DNA from: Nostoc sp. TCL240-02
GTDB lineage: Bacteria > Cyanobacteriota > Cyanobacteriia > Cyanobacteriales > Nostocaceae
Assembly (NCBI RefSeq): GCF_013343235.1
Contig: NZ_CP040094.1
Span: 7,621,001 to 7,685,000 of the forward strand
DNA length: 64,000 nt
Direction of reading: 5' to 3'
Shown: piece after piece, positions 1 through 9,154 of the stretch
How positions within the stretch are numbered: the stretch's first letter is position 1
Layout of the letters: every line of letters starts with the position of its first letter
The notes under the pieces: generated by a model
Seen by the model: only the letters and a program-made list of their open reading frames with translations
Told to the model about the DNA's origin: nothing
Database searches by the model: none
Made by a program: the position numbers and the translations under genes

Positions 1-756
1 TGTAGTAGCTGTGACAACTGCTGTCTCTAAGTCAGCACTTTCTAACACAATAAATGGATCGCTTCCTCCCAATTCCAAAACTGTTTTTTTGATTTGTTTG
101 CCGGCGGCGACAGCAAGGGATATGCCTGCTGGTTCGCTTCCTGTCAAAGTAGCGGCTTTTACGCGGTCATCAGCCATTAAATCGGCAACTTTGGCAGCAC
201 CTATTAATAAAGTTTGAAACGCACCTTCAGGAAAACCCGCGCGTCGGATAATATCTTCAATTGCCAAGGCACACTGCGGCACATTGGAAGCGTGTTTAAG
301 TAAGCCGACATTTCCCGCCATTAATGCTGGTGCAGCAAACCGGAACACTTGCCAAAAGGGGAAATTCCACGGCATCACCGCGAGAATTGCACCCATTGGT
401 TGATAACGTACAAAACTCTGGCTGGCATCAGTTTTTACACTGACATCAGCCAAAAAACTAGGGGCATGTTCGGCATAGTAGCGACAGACGACGGCGCATT
501 TTTCGACTTCTGCGATCGCAGCTTTAAATGGCTTACCCATTTCTAGAGTCATTAACTTAGCAAATTCTGCTTTGTCTTGCTCTAAAATATCAGCAGCCTT
601 TTGTAGCCATTGCGATCGCTCAGAAAAATCAGTCTGACGATACTTTTCAAAAGCCTGATTAGCCAAATCGAGTTTAGCGACAATTTCTGTATCATTGAGC
701 GCCTCAAAGGTTTTGAGCGTCTCCCCAGTAGCGGGATTGATGGTAGCGATCGCCAT
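1..756 (-). CDS. gabD: succinate-semialdehyde dehydrogenase, 5' part only
   Basis: Oxidises succinate semialdehyde to succinate with NAD(P)+. In cyanobacteria this enzyme, together with 2-oxoglutarate decarboxylase, can close the TCA cycle. The reading frame starts with ATG at 756 (MAIATINPATGETLKTF) and runs off the left edge after about 252 codons of an expected ~455. Visible aldehyde-dehydrogenase landmarks are PWNFPFWQ (cofactor/oxyanion Asn region), LTGSEPAG (Rossmann segment) and LELGGSDPF, which carries the general-base Glu. The catalytic Cys would lie beyond the window. The substrate is inferred from the N-terminal sequence type; another short-chain aldehyde dehydrogenase is possible. 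A succinyl-CoA-synthetase-like pair lies 3.5 kb away on the same strand, which may be coincidence. Confidence 0.8.
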   Translation of the reverse strand, partial: MAIATINPATGETLKTFEALNDTEIVAKLDLANQAFEKYRQTDFSERSQWLQKAADILEQDKAEFAKLMTLEMGKPFKAAIAEVEKCAVVCRYYAEHAPSFLADVSVKTDASQSFVRYQPMGAILAVMPWNFPFWQVFRFAAPALMAGNVGLLKHASNVPQCALAIEDIIRRAGFPEGAFQTLLIGAAKVADLMADDRVKAATLTGSEPAGISLAVAAGKQIKKTVLELGGSDPFIVLESADLETAVVTATT

Positions 757-980
757 TACCTGACCTCCCGTTTAAAAAAATAGCTTGACTGTTGGCTTCC
801 TAGTGTTACACAGATCAATTCTGGAAGCTACACCCAAATTTTAGTCTTTTAAGCAAAAATTAGTCGCTTAGTATTACAATTTTGCAATTAGTTTTGAAAC
901 AAAATATACAACTAAACTATGTATTTTTTTGATAAATTGGTCATTAGTCATTTGCTTTTCCAATTCTCAATTCCCAATAC

Positions 981-2621
981 TTAATTCCCAATAATTGTTG
1001 GCACTTGCTGCAAATTTGTCTGATAAACCTTGACTAATCGTTCAATACCTTTGAAACGATAGTCTCCCATTTCCTGGAAATCTTCAGGCAGTGAAAGCAT
1101 TTTATGAGTGGCTTGACTAATTACACATTCACTAGGAGGACAAACTGCTTCCATCCGAGCCGCAAGATTAATCGTCGCGCCTAATGCCGTATAATCTACC
1201 CTTTGGGAACTACCGACATCTCCCACAACAGCCTTACCGCTATTGATAGCAATCCGTAATTGCAGGGGTTCGTGCCAAAAACCATTGGCATTTAAATGTT
1301 CGAGACGAGTGAGCATTCCTTTGGCAGCAGTAACAGCGCGATCGGCGTGATCTGCTTGCGGTTCTGGAGCGCCAAAAAATGCCATAATGCAATCACCAAT
1401 ATATTTATCTAAAGTGCCGCCGCAAGTAAACACTTCTTTTAGCATTTCTTCAAATAAATTATTTAATAGTTGAGCGATCGCAGTTGGTGTTAACCGTTCA
1501 GAAATTGCTGTAAAACCCACTAAATCTGCAAATAAGATACTGATTTCGCTCTCGGCTGGTGCTAAACGACCACCTGGTAATCCGCCTACAGATATCAACT
1601 GCTGCACAACTGCTGGAGAATGATAGCGTTCTAATCGGTGACGAATCATCTCTTCAGTTTTGAGTTTCTCTACCAATAGCCAACGCTGCACACTTGAAGC
1701 TACAAGGTTTGCTAAAGCCGAAAAAAAGCTGAGTTCTTCCTCGCCTTCATTTGCCCAATGGTAAGAAGAAAGATTGGCATCGGCATAGAGTACGCCGACA
1801 ACTTTATTTTCATCCCATAAAGGCACTGCCATCGCGCTACGAATGCCTTTGACTAAAATACTCTGTTCACTAGCAAATCTTTCATCTTGATGGGTATCGG
1901 CAGTTTGAATCACAACTTTTTCGTCAAATACCTTTTGACAGATACTCCGACTAATCCAACTTCCATCTGAGGGTAGATGTTTTTGTTGGGAAATATTTCT
2001 TGTAGCAGCGTTCACTAACTCTAATTGACCGCAACCATTAACATCAATTAATAGTGCCAAGCGATCGATACTATCAAGGTAACGAAAAACTACTTGCTGC
2101 ACTTGAGAAAAAATTTCTTCTATAGATGCCGCCGCACAGAGATTTTTCGCTATGTCCACTAAGTCTTTGAGACGGGCAATGGTTTTGTCCTTATTGCTGA
2201 TATTCCCATCTTTGCTATCAGCTGCAATCCATTGCTGTTGTAATTGTTCGACATTGTGCAGAATTGTTCTCTGCTCGTTATTTTCCGAACTTGCGTGATA
2301 CTCAGGTATCGATTGAGCAACAGCGCTTGTGAGCATTACTACCAGGCTAACATTGCCCAACCAAACGATATCACCATGATGCAACTCTTGGGGACAGTTA
2401 ATCAGATATTTATTGACTTGCGTCCCGTTTTTGCTGCCCAGATCCTCAATAGTCCACACACTATCTGCTGTTTTCACCAGGCGAGCATGGTTGCGGGAGA
2501 CTCCAGCAAAAGGTAAGTACAAGTTACATTCCGGCAAACGACCAATTGTGAATATACCTTGATCGACTGCGATCGTTGTCTCCGTATCTCCCTCTTTTAG
2601 GCGTAGCGTGAGTTCAGTCAT
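981..2621 (-). CDS. FHA-GAF class III adenylate cyclase
   Basis: Predicted soluble cyclase making cAMP from ATP. Domains in order: an N-terminal FHA domain (about 20-95, with TIGRLPECN and SRNHARL) that would bind phosphothreonine peptides; a linker; a GAF domain (about 155-315); and a C-terminal class III catalytic domain (about 355-535). Metal-binding Asp366 (FADLVGFT) and Asp410 (KYIGDC), adenine-selecting Lys406 and Thr478, and transition-state Asn485/Arg489 (NLAARME) are all present. The K...T pair is the CyaB1-type adenylate signature, so guanylate cyclase activity is unlikely. No membrane segment is seen. It stands alone, with a ~220-bp spacer to the dehydrogenase gene. The ligand of the GAF domain cannot be predicted. 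Confidence 0.88.
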   Translation of the reverse strand: MTELTLRLKEGDTETTIAVDQGIFTIGRLPECNLYLPFAGVSRNHARLVKTADSVWTIEDLGSKNGTQVNKYLINCPQELHHGDIVWLGNVSLVVMLTSAVAQSIPEYHASSENNEQRTILHNVEQLQQQWIAADSKDGNISNKDKTIARLKDLVDIAKNLCAAASIEEIFSQVQQVVFRYLDSIDRLALLIDVNGCGQLELVNAATRNISQQKHLPSDGSWISRSICQKVFDEKVVIQTADTHQDERFASEQSILVKGIRSAMAVPLWDENKVVGVLYADANLSSYHWANEGEEELSFFSALANLVASSVQRWLLVEKLKTEEMIRHRLERYHSPAVVQQLISVGGLPGGRLAPAESEISILFADLVGFTAISERLTPTAIAQLLNNLFEEMLKEVFTCGGTLDKYIGDCIMAFFGAPEPQADHADRAVTAAKGMLTRLEHLNANGFWHEPLQLRIAINSGKAVVGDVGSSQRVDYTALGATINLAARMEAVCPPSECVISQATHKMLSLPEDFQEMGDYRFKGIERLVKVYQTNLQQVPTIIGN

Positions 2622-3150
2622 GAGTGTGATCCATCAAAGCTAGAGGTGCAAGCAACTCTCAGGTAAGTTCTACCCTATAGGTTAACCTTCGCCTTTTCTT
2701 TATGACACTGTTAACTGCATTCCGACAACTGTATGTGACAGATATTACATTGAATCAGGCTATTTTGCTGGAGGTTTGTAGGACTTCCGCAAAATATCTG
2801 TCAAACTCTCATTTCTCCGTGTCGTGCCAGTTGCGACAACGCAGAGGCTAGGATCAAAAGGATTTCCCCTATGAGCGACTGATTTAATTAGGGGTAATCC
2901 TAAACTAATGTGCTTCTCCCCTGGCTAGACAGTACTTTCAGGCTTGGGTTTTAATCATACTACTCAAAAGCACCATCTTTAACCACATTTTTCGCGATCG
3001 CAAGCAACCATCGCGCTACTCAAATGCTACTCATTCATTAGTGCCCATCTGGACTAAATATAATGTGACGAAAAGGGAATTTCACAATGCCGCAGCAATG
3101 GTATGGTTGCCCCAAGTATTCATCTTCTCAGTACAAAAGAAAAGATTTTG
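2622..3150. other. intergenic spacer, divergent promoters expected
   Basis: This spacer separates the divergent cyclase and kinase genes and should hold both promoters. I see no credible gene, RNA or strong hairpin in it. It contains a GCGATCGC site near 2995. Confidence 0.5.
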
Positions 3151-4332
3151 ATGAATTCACCTTCCACGCATCCGCTAATTGATGAAGTTACATTAACGAC
3201 CGTTGTCTGTCATATACTCGACAGTAAAACTGCCACTTTGGGCGAATGGCACTCCGAAGCGATCGCTCACCATATTATTAATAACGTTACAGCTGGTTTG
3301 TGGCGGATTGCTGGTATTGCTAACAATGGCAGCGAACAATTATCTTGGTCGGTAATTCTGAAGATTTTGCACCTACAACCAAAGAATATTGGCTCTATTT
3401 TCAATTCCTCTCAAGACCCCACACACTGGAATTACTGGCAGCGCGAGGCGTTGATATATACATCAGGAATCCTCGATAATTTGAGTGGCGACTTAGTAGC
3501 ACCCCGTTGTTTCACAGTTACACAGCCGTCTGCTAATATTCTCTGGCTGTGGCTGGAAGATATTCAGGGCAGCCCTGGCACGACTTGGGACTTGGAACGC
3601 TTCGGTGTGGCGGCTCGTCACCTTGGCTATTTACAAGGAAGCTATGTAATAGCAAGATCGTTACCTTTTGAGTCTTGGCTGAGTCGTGACTGGCATAGGG
3701 TATGGGTGTCCAATATTGATAATACTGCTTTAGAAGCGTTGCGAGAACCTACTTTATGGCAGCACCCACTACTAAAAGAGATATTTTCCCCAGATATAGG
3801 CGATCGGGTAATGGGCTTGTGGAGCGATCACCATATCCTTCTCGACGCTGTGGACAAAGCACCCCATACACTCTGCCACTTTGATATTACGCCTAACAAC
3901 TTGTTTTCTCGACGTAACGCAGATGGTAATGACCAGACTATTCTCATCGATTGGTCTTTTGTTGGCTATGGTGTCTTGGGAGAAGACATAATAAATTTGG
4001 TGCTGGACAGTGTTTTCTTGTTGTTCGTCGATGGTTCATCACTGATACCCCTGGAAAAACTTGTGCTTGAGGGTTACTTAACGGGGTTGCGTTCTGCTGG
4101 GTGGAATGGGGATGAACGTGTTGTGCGCTTTACTTATGCTGCTTTAGCGGCGCTTCATTTTGGTCTAATCGCAGGGAGGTTATTAAAGCTAGTGCAAAAC
4201 GAATCTCGTCATAGCTGGCTAGAGCAACGCTTTGGGCGAACTTTTGACGAGATCATCACATCAAGAGCGATCGCTATTACTCATGGATTAAAACTGGCAG
4301 ACGAAGCCAGATTATTGCTTCGCTTTTTGTAA
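3151..4332 (+). CDS. aminoglycoside-phosphotransferase-like (APH family) kinase
   Basis: A 393-residue protein of the APH/choline-kinase fold. It has the catalytic loop HFDITPNN (Brenner-type HxDxxxxN) and, after a short insert, the metal-binding Asp in ILIDWSFVG. The N-terminal lobe is poorly conserved. Homologues of this kind phosphorylate small hydroxyl compounds or are resistance-like proteins; the substrate cannot be read from sequence. I chose ATG 3151 (MNSPSTHPLID), preceded by an A/G-rich stretch, over the upstream in-frame ATG at 3103, whose extra 16 residues look non-conserved. It converges with the sucD-like gene, the two stop codons touching at 4332/4333. Confidence 0.7.
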   Translation: MNSPSTHPLIDEVTLTTVVCHILDSKTATLGEWHSEAIAHHIINNVTAGLWRIAGIANNGSEQLSWSVILKILHLQPKNIGSIFNSSQDPTHWNYWQREALIYTSGILDNLSGDLVAPRCFTVTQPSANILWLWLEDIQGSPGTTWDLERFGVAARHLGYLQGSYVIARSLPFESWLSRDWHRVWVSNIDNTALEALREPTLWQHPLLKEIFSPDIGDRVMGLWSDHHILLDAVDKAPHTLCHFDITPNNLFSRRNADGNDQTILIDWSFVGYGVLGEDIINLVLDSVFLLFVDGSSLIPLEKLVLEGYLTGLRSAGWNGDERVVRFTYAALAALHFGLIAGRLLKLVQNESRHSWLEQRFGRTFDEIITSRAIAITHGLKLADEARLLLRFL

Positions 4333-5220
4333 TTAATTAATTTTAATCTCCTTTCTCAATAATTCTGGAATCTGAGAAGGGCGTTCAGCTACTGGAACTT
4401 CTGCTTCTTTTAAAGCAGCTAATTTACTTTGGGCTGTCCCAAAGTTAGGATCGCGTCCGATAACCGTTGCTAAAGTACCTGTTTGCCGCCAACTTTTTCC
4501 TGGTGGCGCAAGTCTTCCTGCAATGTAGGCAATTACTGGTTTATCAATTGCTTCAGCAATATACCGAGCTGCTGCTTCTTCACTACCACCACCTGGTTGA
4601 CCGACTAAAACGATCGCCTCTGTAGTTTCATCCTCATCCAGAATTTGCAACCATTGGAGAAAGGAGGAACCAACGATCGCATCACTACCAATACTGACAC
4701 TAATCGACTGTCCCAAACCTGCTTTTGTTAATTCGTAAGCAACTTCGTAGGTGAGAGTACTGCTACGACTAACGATTCCCACTGCCCCAGGAGTATAAAA
4801 CTCACTAGGTTGAGTGCCTAAAAGAATTTTTCCCGGCACAATGATCCCCGGACTGTTAGGCCCGATTACCAAAGTTTCACAGGCTTCAGCTTTGCGGAGT
4901 AATTGCACCATATCTAAAGGTGGTACGCCAGCAGTGATAATAATGATTTGGCTAATATGAGATGCGATCGCTTCTAATGCAGCATCTAGCACGTCGTAAG
5001 GATCTACACAGATAATTGTTGTGTCAATTACCCCAAATTTTTCTATTACCTCCTCTACTAAGTCAAATACTGGCAGTCCATGCAGTTCCTGTCCGCCACA
5101 TCCCGGATTGACACCTGCTACCAAATTCGTACCATAAGCTTGCATTTGAGCAACATGAGTGCCTGATATAAATTCACAAAAGCCTTGAATTAATACTTTA
5201 CTTTCTGGCGTTAGGTTCAT
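4333..5220 (-). CDS. succinyl-CoA synthetase alpha-like protein lacking catalytic His
   Basis: A 295-residue protein that aligns end to end with bacterial SucD (E. coli 289 residues), including AYGT, NPGCGG, GLPVFD, IGPNSPG and GIVSRSSTLTYE. The two residues that make and hold the phosphohistidine are replaced. His246 of the usual GHAGA motif reads Gln246 here (SWRQTGTL), and Glu208 of GEIGG reads Gln208 (VGQPGG). The CoA-binding loop is also altered (GFCEFISGT). It is therefore unlikely to be a normal succinyl-CoA ligase. It probably binds CoA or a nucleotide, or acts in a pair with the beta-like protein encoded 188 bp upstream. It may be a cyanobacterial paralogue of unknown activity. Confidence 0.75.
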   Translation of the reverse strand: MNLTPESKVLIQGFCEFISGTHVAQMQAYGTNLVAGVNPGCGGQELHGLPVFDLVEEVIEKFGVIDTTIICVDPYDVLDAALEAIASHISQIIIITAGVPPLDMVQLLRKAEACETLVIGPNSPGIIVPGKILLGTQPSEFYTPGAVGIVSRSSTLTYEVAYELTKAGLGQSISVSIGSDAIVGSSFLQWLQILDEDETTEAIVLVGQPGGGSEEAAARYIAEAIDKPVIAYIAGRLAPPGKSWRQTGTLATVIGRDPNFGTAQSKLAALKEAEVPVAERPSQIPELLRKEIKIN

Positions 5221-5263
5221 AAAAAATTACCTTAAGTTGACAACCCAGTGAGTTAAGCCACTA

Positions 5264-5350
5264 GGCGAGGAGAGCAGGGGGACAGAGAGCAGGGGAAGCA
5301 GGGGGAGCAGGGGGAGAATAACTAATGCCCAATGCCCAATTCCCAATGCA
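5264..5350. repeat. G-rich short tandem repeats in spacer
   Basis: Reiterations of AGCAGGGG/GAGCAGGGG units, followed by TGCCCAA units (AATGCCCAATGCCCAATTCCC). These are short tandemly repeated sequences typical of Nostoc spacers. They lie between the two succinyl-CoA-synthetase-like genes. Confidence 0.75.
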
Positions 5351-5408
5351 CAAATATATTTACGTGGTAAAAATTAATAATTTTTGATTTGGAACAAAAT
5401 CATAGTCA

Positions 5409-6635
5409 CTACTTTTTATTAGCAGTTGGTTTAGCAAGACGAACTGCTGCTGCTACTGCCTCATCTAAATTTTCTACCACGAGTAGCGCATCGCTGTGGG
5501 TTTTTAGTGTTGCTAAATATTTTATAGCAGCATTAAATTCAGAACCAGCAAGACGGACAACTAAGGGTGTAAAATTCTGTACTTGACGACTTTTACTACC
5601 ATTAGAACGTACAACTTGTGATTCAAGTTCGCTGTTGTCTTGCTCTACAACTCTGGCTATAACTTCAATCACTTCCTCTGTTTGAGGAATGCTACCCAGA
5701 AAGTTTATTAGTATTACTTGAATGCTTTTGTCAGCTTCCAGGATTTTCAGACCTGTCTCTAGGCGATCGCGGAAGGTAGTTGGTGTCGTATCTGTGAGGA
5801 AAGCATGACGTAGATTTAAACAAACACCTGGATTGCCACCAGCATTGGCGACTAAATCTAAAGTTGCCATCACTGAACCAGTACCATTACCTAAAATACC
5901 GATTTTCCCATGCATTTTTACGCCATCCCAGTCACCCAAAATGCCATTAATTTCAGTACTGGTATGACGGCTGATAATTTTTGCAGCCATCTCAGCCAGG
6001 TCTGGATGACGCTTGATTGCCCGTTCGTTGATCCTGACTTTACCATTAAGAGCCATAACTTGACCATTAGCACTGACTGCCAAGGGATTTATTTCGACTA
6101 AATCCAGGTCTTTTTGCACAAATAAGTGGTACATCTTCTCCAAAACGCTGCTTACCGACTGCATCAGCGTCCCTTGTAAACCCATTTTCAAAGCCAGTCT
6201 TCGGGCATAAAATGGCGAAAATTCCTGTTCCACGACAACATGGTGCATTTTTTCCCCAGCAGATTCCCAATCGATGTCTGCTTCTTTACAACCTAAAAGT
6301 ACTGGTCGGCAAACAGCAGTATCTAAAACCACCGCTAGATAAAATTCCTGGTTCGCGTCGTATTGCGATTCTGCCAGCACCACTTCTGGCAATTCGCCCC
6401 ATATTGGTAGACTAAAAATATTTTGAGCAGCTGCTATCGCATCAATTGTCGTTTCGGCAAACCTGACTCCACCCGCTTTTGCCCGCTCTGCTCCATGTAC
6501 TTGAGATTTCAGTACAATCGGAAAGCGAATTTTTAAACGTTTCAAATCTGTAGGATGGTCAATCCGTTGAGAGGGCAAGACCGGAATGCCTATCTTTCCA
6601 AACCATTCTTTAACTTGATACTCTAATAAATCCAT
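5409..6635 (-). CDS. succinyl-CoA synthetase beta-like ATP-grasp protein, diverged
   Basis: A 408-residue protein collinear with SucC: an N-terminal ATP-grasp domain (EYQVKEWF, SQVHGAERAKAGGV) and a C-terminal CoA-ligase flavodoxin-like domain (NGTGSVMATLDLV, VVRLAGSE). The Mg-site Glu and Asn of EINPL remain. The partner Asp in the usual LDGK motif is Asn (LNGK), the glycine-rich DVGGGA loop reads NLRHAF, and FGG reads LGS. These changes parallel those in the alpha-like partner, suggesting both subunits left the canonical reaction together. I chose ATG 6635 because AAGGTG lies just upstream; an in-frame ATG at 6656 would add seven residues. Probably co-transcribed with the downstream alpha-like gene. 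Confidence 0.72.
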   Translation of the reverse strand: MDLLEYQVKEWFGKIGIPVLPSQRIDHPTDLKRLKIRFPIVLKSQVHGAERAKAGGVRFAETTIDAIAAAQNIFSLPIWGELPEVVLAESQYDANQEFYLAVVLDTAVCRPVLLGCKEADIDWESAGEKMHHVVVEQEFSPFYARRLALKMGLQGTLMQSVSSVLEKMYHLFVQKDLDLVEINPLAVSANGQVMALNGKVRINERAIKRHPDLAEMAAKIISRHTSTEINGILGDWDGVKMHGKIGILGNGTGSVMATLDLVANAGGNPGVCLNLRHAFLTDTTPTTFRDRLETGLKILEADKSIQVILINFLGSIPQTEEVIEVIARVVEQDNSELESQVVRSNGSKSRQVQNFTPLVVRLAGSEFNAAIKYLATLKTHSDALLVVENLDEAVAAAVRLAKPTANKK

Positions 6636-7284
6636 TGATACACCTTGTATTGACACTTTCCAAGCTTTTAGTGAGTGCTGTTTTAATATTTTGCAGCACT
6701 TTTATTTAAAAATTAAGCTTTTGGCAGCTATAAAAATTTCTTTTTCACGGATCAATTTTATCGAACCCAGCAAATGAGGCATGTTAATTTTGATAGCTAA
6801 CCTGTTTGTGCCAGAGCTACAACACCTAATTAATCTCCTCAGTAAGTTTCCCAGCATAGAAGATAACTACCATTTCTGTCAAAACCCTCTGACCTGGCAC
6901 TGTTTCCTTAACCTTTGGATAAAATTTTCACAACTACTCTGCAACGAAAAATGTACAGAGTAGTAGCTACTTTAAATTTAATTGTCGCAAAATAATGCAG
7001 TGAAAATACTCAAAAATTCTATTATTCCCATTTTTTATTTGTAATTTATATCTGAAGATAGATAATTTAATTTTGCATCTAGTAGTGTGAAAATGTAGCG
7101 CTGCGAACAATAATTGCTTTTTTAATTTTTGGTGAAAAGTCAGAATTTGTGTTAGAAAGTTGGTCGTTCAGATTTTCAGGCTGTGGTTGGTTAAACTGTG
7201 CATTTGCATTCAACAAAACTAAAAAGTTCATTTCATCCTCTTAAAAATAATCAAAACAATATAGAAGTTAAGCGGGAAAGCTCT
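6636..7284. other. AT-rich spacer
   Basis: An AT-rich gap with no supported gene. A 19-bp string near 6935 (CTCTGCAACGAAAAATGTA) recurs at about 52678 in another spacer. Divergent promoters for the flanking genes are expected here but are not obvious. Confidence 0.4.
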
Positions 7285-9045
7285 ATGAAAGTAGCAGTCC
7301 AGCACGAAGATTTACAGCTTTTAGCCAAGACTTTACAGGAACAATTGCTTGTAGAAGTCTCATCGGCTGAAGTCTTCGAGGTTAAGTGTGCCGTCAATAA
7401 AGACGGGCTAATGATTCTAACGCAACATGAATCAGATGTAATAGCTGACGCTCAGATAATCTTTGCAGTCATTGAGGAAGTACTTCAGTCTCTAGCACCC
7501 CACAGAGAGCAGCGAGTGCAATGTTTCCTCAGAGTTTCTGGTGAACAACTCCCTTATGCCAAATGTTTTCTACCCCTGAAGCAGAGGGGGGGATGGGGAG
7601 ATGAGGAAACAGGGAAGCATGGGAGCAGAGAAACAGAGGAGCAATACTTTTATCCTATTTCTTCATCTGCTTTGACCTATTCTCGATCACTTGATAAGAC
7701 AGAGGAGGAGGAACTATTTGACCCGTTTGCAGATACGCCGAATTTGCCGACTTCAACAGCATTCGCAATCAAACCCATGCTGCTGGGTGTAGCCTTAGCG
7801 GGAATTGTCATCTTAGGCGGTGGTGCTTACTTCTTGACTCGACCTTGTGTAATATCGGAGTGCAAAGAAATACAAAATGCCGAGCGATTAAAAACAAAAT
7901 CTCCACAACTAATGCGCCGTGCCAAGTCTGAACAAGAATTAGTAGCTGTACAACAGCAACTTGCGGCAGCTAGTACAGCCCTAAATGTAATTCCTAGTTG
8001 GTCGCCTCGTTCCCAGGTGTCAGAAGAACTAAAAGCAAGTTTGTCTGGACGATCAGAAAAAATCAACCAGGTAGTCAAGGCTTTGCAGACAGCATCTTTG
8101 GCGACACAACAAGTTCAAACTCCTGCACATAGTCTAGAGGAATTACAAGCTAGGCAACATTTATGGCGACAGGCTATAGCACCACTAGAAACTATAAGTT
8201 CCGACAGTGAACTCTATGGGCTAGTGCAGGGGAAATTGCTTAATTATCGAGTTCGTTTGCACGCTGTAAATCAGCAGATATTTATTGAGGAAAAATGGCT
8301 AAAAAAACTCACAGCAGCAAAAGCTGTAGCTAGTGCCGCCGAGAAGCAGGAAGCTACTGCTAAATCTTTGAATGATTGGCAAAAGGTGCGGTCTACTTGG
8401 TTGGTGGCGATTAATGCTTTGAATAGCATTCCTTTTACAAGCCCTAGATACCAAGAAGCCCAAAAGCTGTTGGTAGATTATAAACCTAAACTGATGGCGG
8501 CACGTGATCGCGCGACTAAGGAACAATTAGCTGTTAAAACCTACCAACAAGTTCTTAGCACCGCCAAGCAAGCCAAGCTTTATGAGCAACAAAACCAATG
8601 GCAAGCAGCTGCGACATACTGGGAGCAGGCTTTACAAACTGTTAAAAAAATTTCCCAAGATAGCTTGTACTACACTCAAGCTCAGTCCCTCATCGAACCC
8701 TATTCAACAGCCCTCAAACAAGCACAAGAAAAAATACAAGTTGTTAGTAGTTTGCAACAAACCCGCACTGACTTGGATAAAACCTGTATTAATGAAATTC
8801 AGATTTGTACCTTTAACATAGACAATGCAGGAATTACTGTCCGGTTAACTTCTGAGTATGACCAAGTAAGACAAAATAACTTGGCTAATCCTTATTCTGA
8901 GAATTCTAGTACTGCTGTTGATGTTACCAATCACTTGCAAATTTTACGAGAAGCTCTAGCTGTAATTAGTGACAATGCCAACCTGTCCCTTATCCTTTAT
9001 GATTCTCAAGGTCAGGTAATTTATACTCGGACTTTGGGTGGGTAA
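7285..9045 (+). CDS. unknown single-pass membrane protein with long helical domain
   Basis: I do not recognise the family. From ATG 7285 (MKVAVQHEDLQLL, preceded by GGGAAAG) it has 586 residues; an in-frame GTG at 7198 is possible but lacks a ribosome site. Residues ~1-95 form a compact domain, then a low-complexity segment, then one transmembrane helix (about 165-188, MLLGVALAGIVILGGGAYFL). A long Gln/Ala/Leu-rich helical or coiled-coil region follows to ~525, and the C-terminal part looks globular and beta-rich. The N-terminal domain is probably cytoplasmic and the rest extracytoplasmic, or the reverse. Residues ~98-120 are encoded by a purine-rich repeat like those in nearby spacers, so that insert is probably dispensable. 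Confidence 0.6.
   Translation: MKVAVQHEDLQLLAKTLQEQLLVEVSSAEVFEVKCAVNKDGLMILTQHESDVIADAQIIFAVIEEVLQSLAPHREQRVQCFLRVSGEQLPYAKCFLPLKQRGGWGDEETGKHGSRETEEQYFYPISSSALTYSRSLDKTEEEELFDPFADTPNLPTSTAFAIKPMLLGVALAGIVILGGGAYFLTRPCVISECKEIQNAERLKTKSPQLMRRAKSEQELVAVQQQLAAASTALNVIPSWSPRSQVSEELKASLSGRSEKINQVVKALQTASLATQQVQTPAHSLEELQARQHLWRQAIAPLETISSDSELYGLVQGKLLNYRVRLHAVNQQIFIEEKWLKKLTAAKAVASAAEKQEATAKSLNDWQKVRSTWLVAINALNSIPFTSPRYQEAQKLLVDYKPKLMAARDRATKEQLAVKTYQQVLSTAKQAKLYEQQNQWQAAATYWEQALQTVKKISQDSLYYTQAQSLIEPYSTALKQAQEKIQVVSSLQQTRTDLDKTCINEIQICTFNIDNAGITVRLTSEYDQVRQNNLANPYSENSSTAVDVTNHLQILREALAVISDNANLSLILYDSQGQVIYTRTLGG
7579..7645. repeat. purine-rich spacer-type repeat inside a coding sequence
   Basis: A G/A-rich stretch (GCAGAGGGGGGATGGGGAGA and variants such as GGGAGCAGAG) of the type found in spacers at 5264 and 31480. 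Here it is read in frame as a low-complexity Gly/Glu/Arg/Thr segment. Confidence 0.6.
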
Positions 9046-9154
9046 AATCTGCCAATTATCAGAAAAATGGGTTTAAAACCTCGTGCTTCCAGCACGGCTT
9101 TAAAGTAATGAGTAAGGAGTAATGAGTAATGAGTGGATGAAAAATGGGTATTTA

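Noticed and set aside
2244..2516. 90-codon plus-strand frame within the cyclase gene
   Set aside because: Entirely antisense to a well-supported gene; no independent signal.
6781..6963. 60-codon open frame before the membrane-protein gene
   Set aside because: No ribosome site, and its composition looks like AT-rich spacer.
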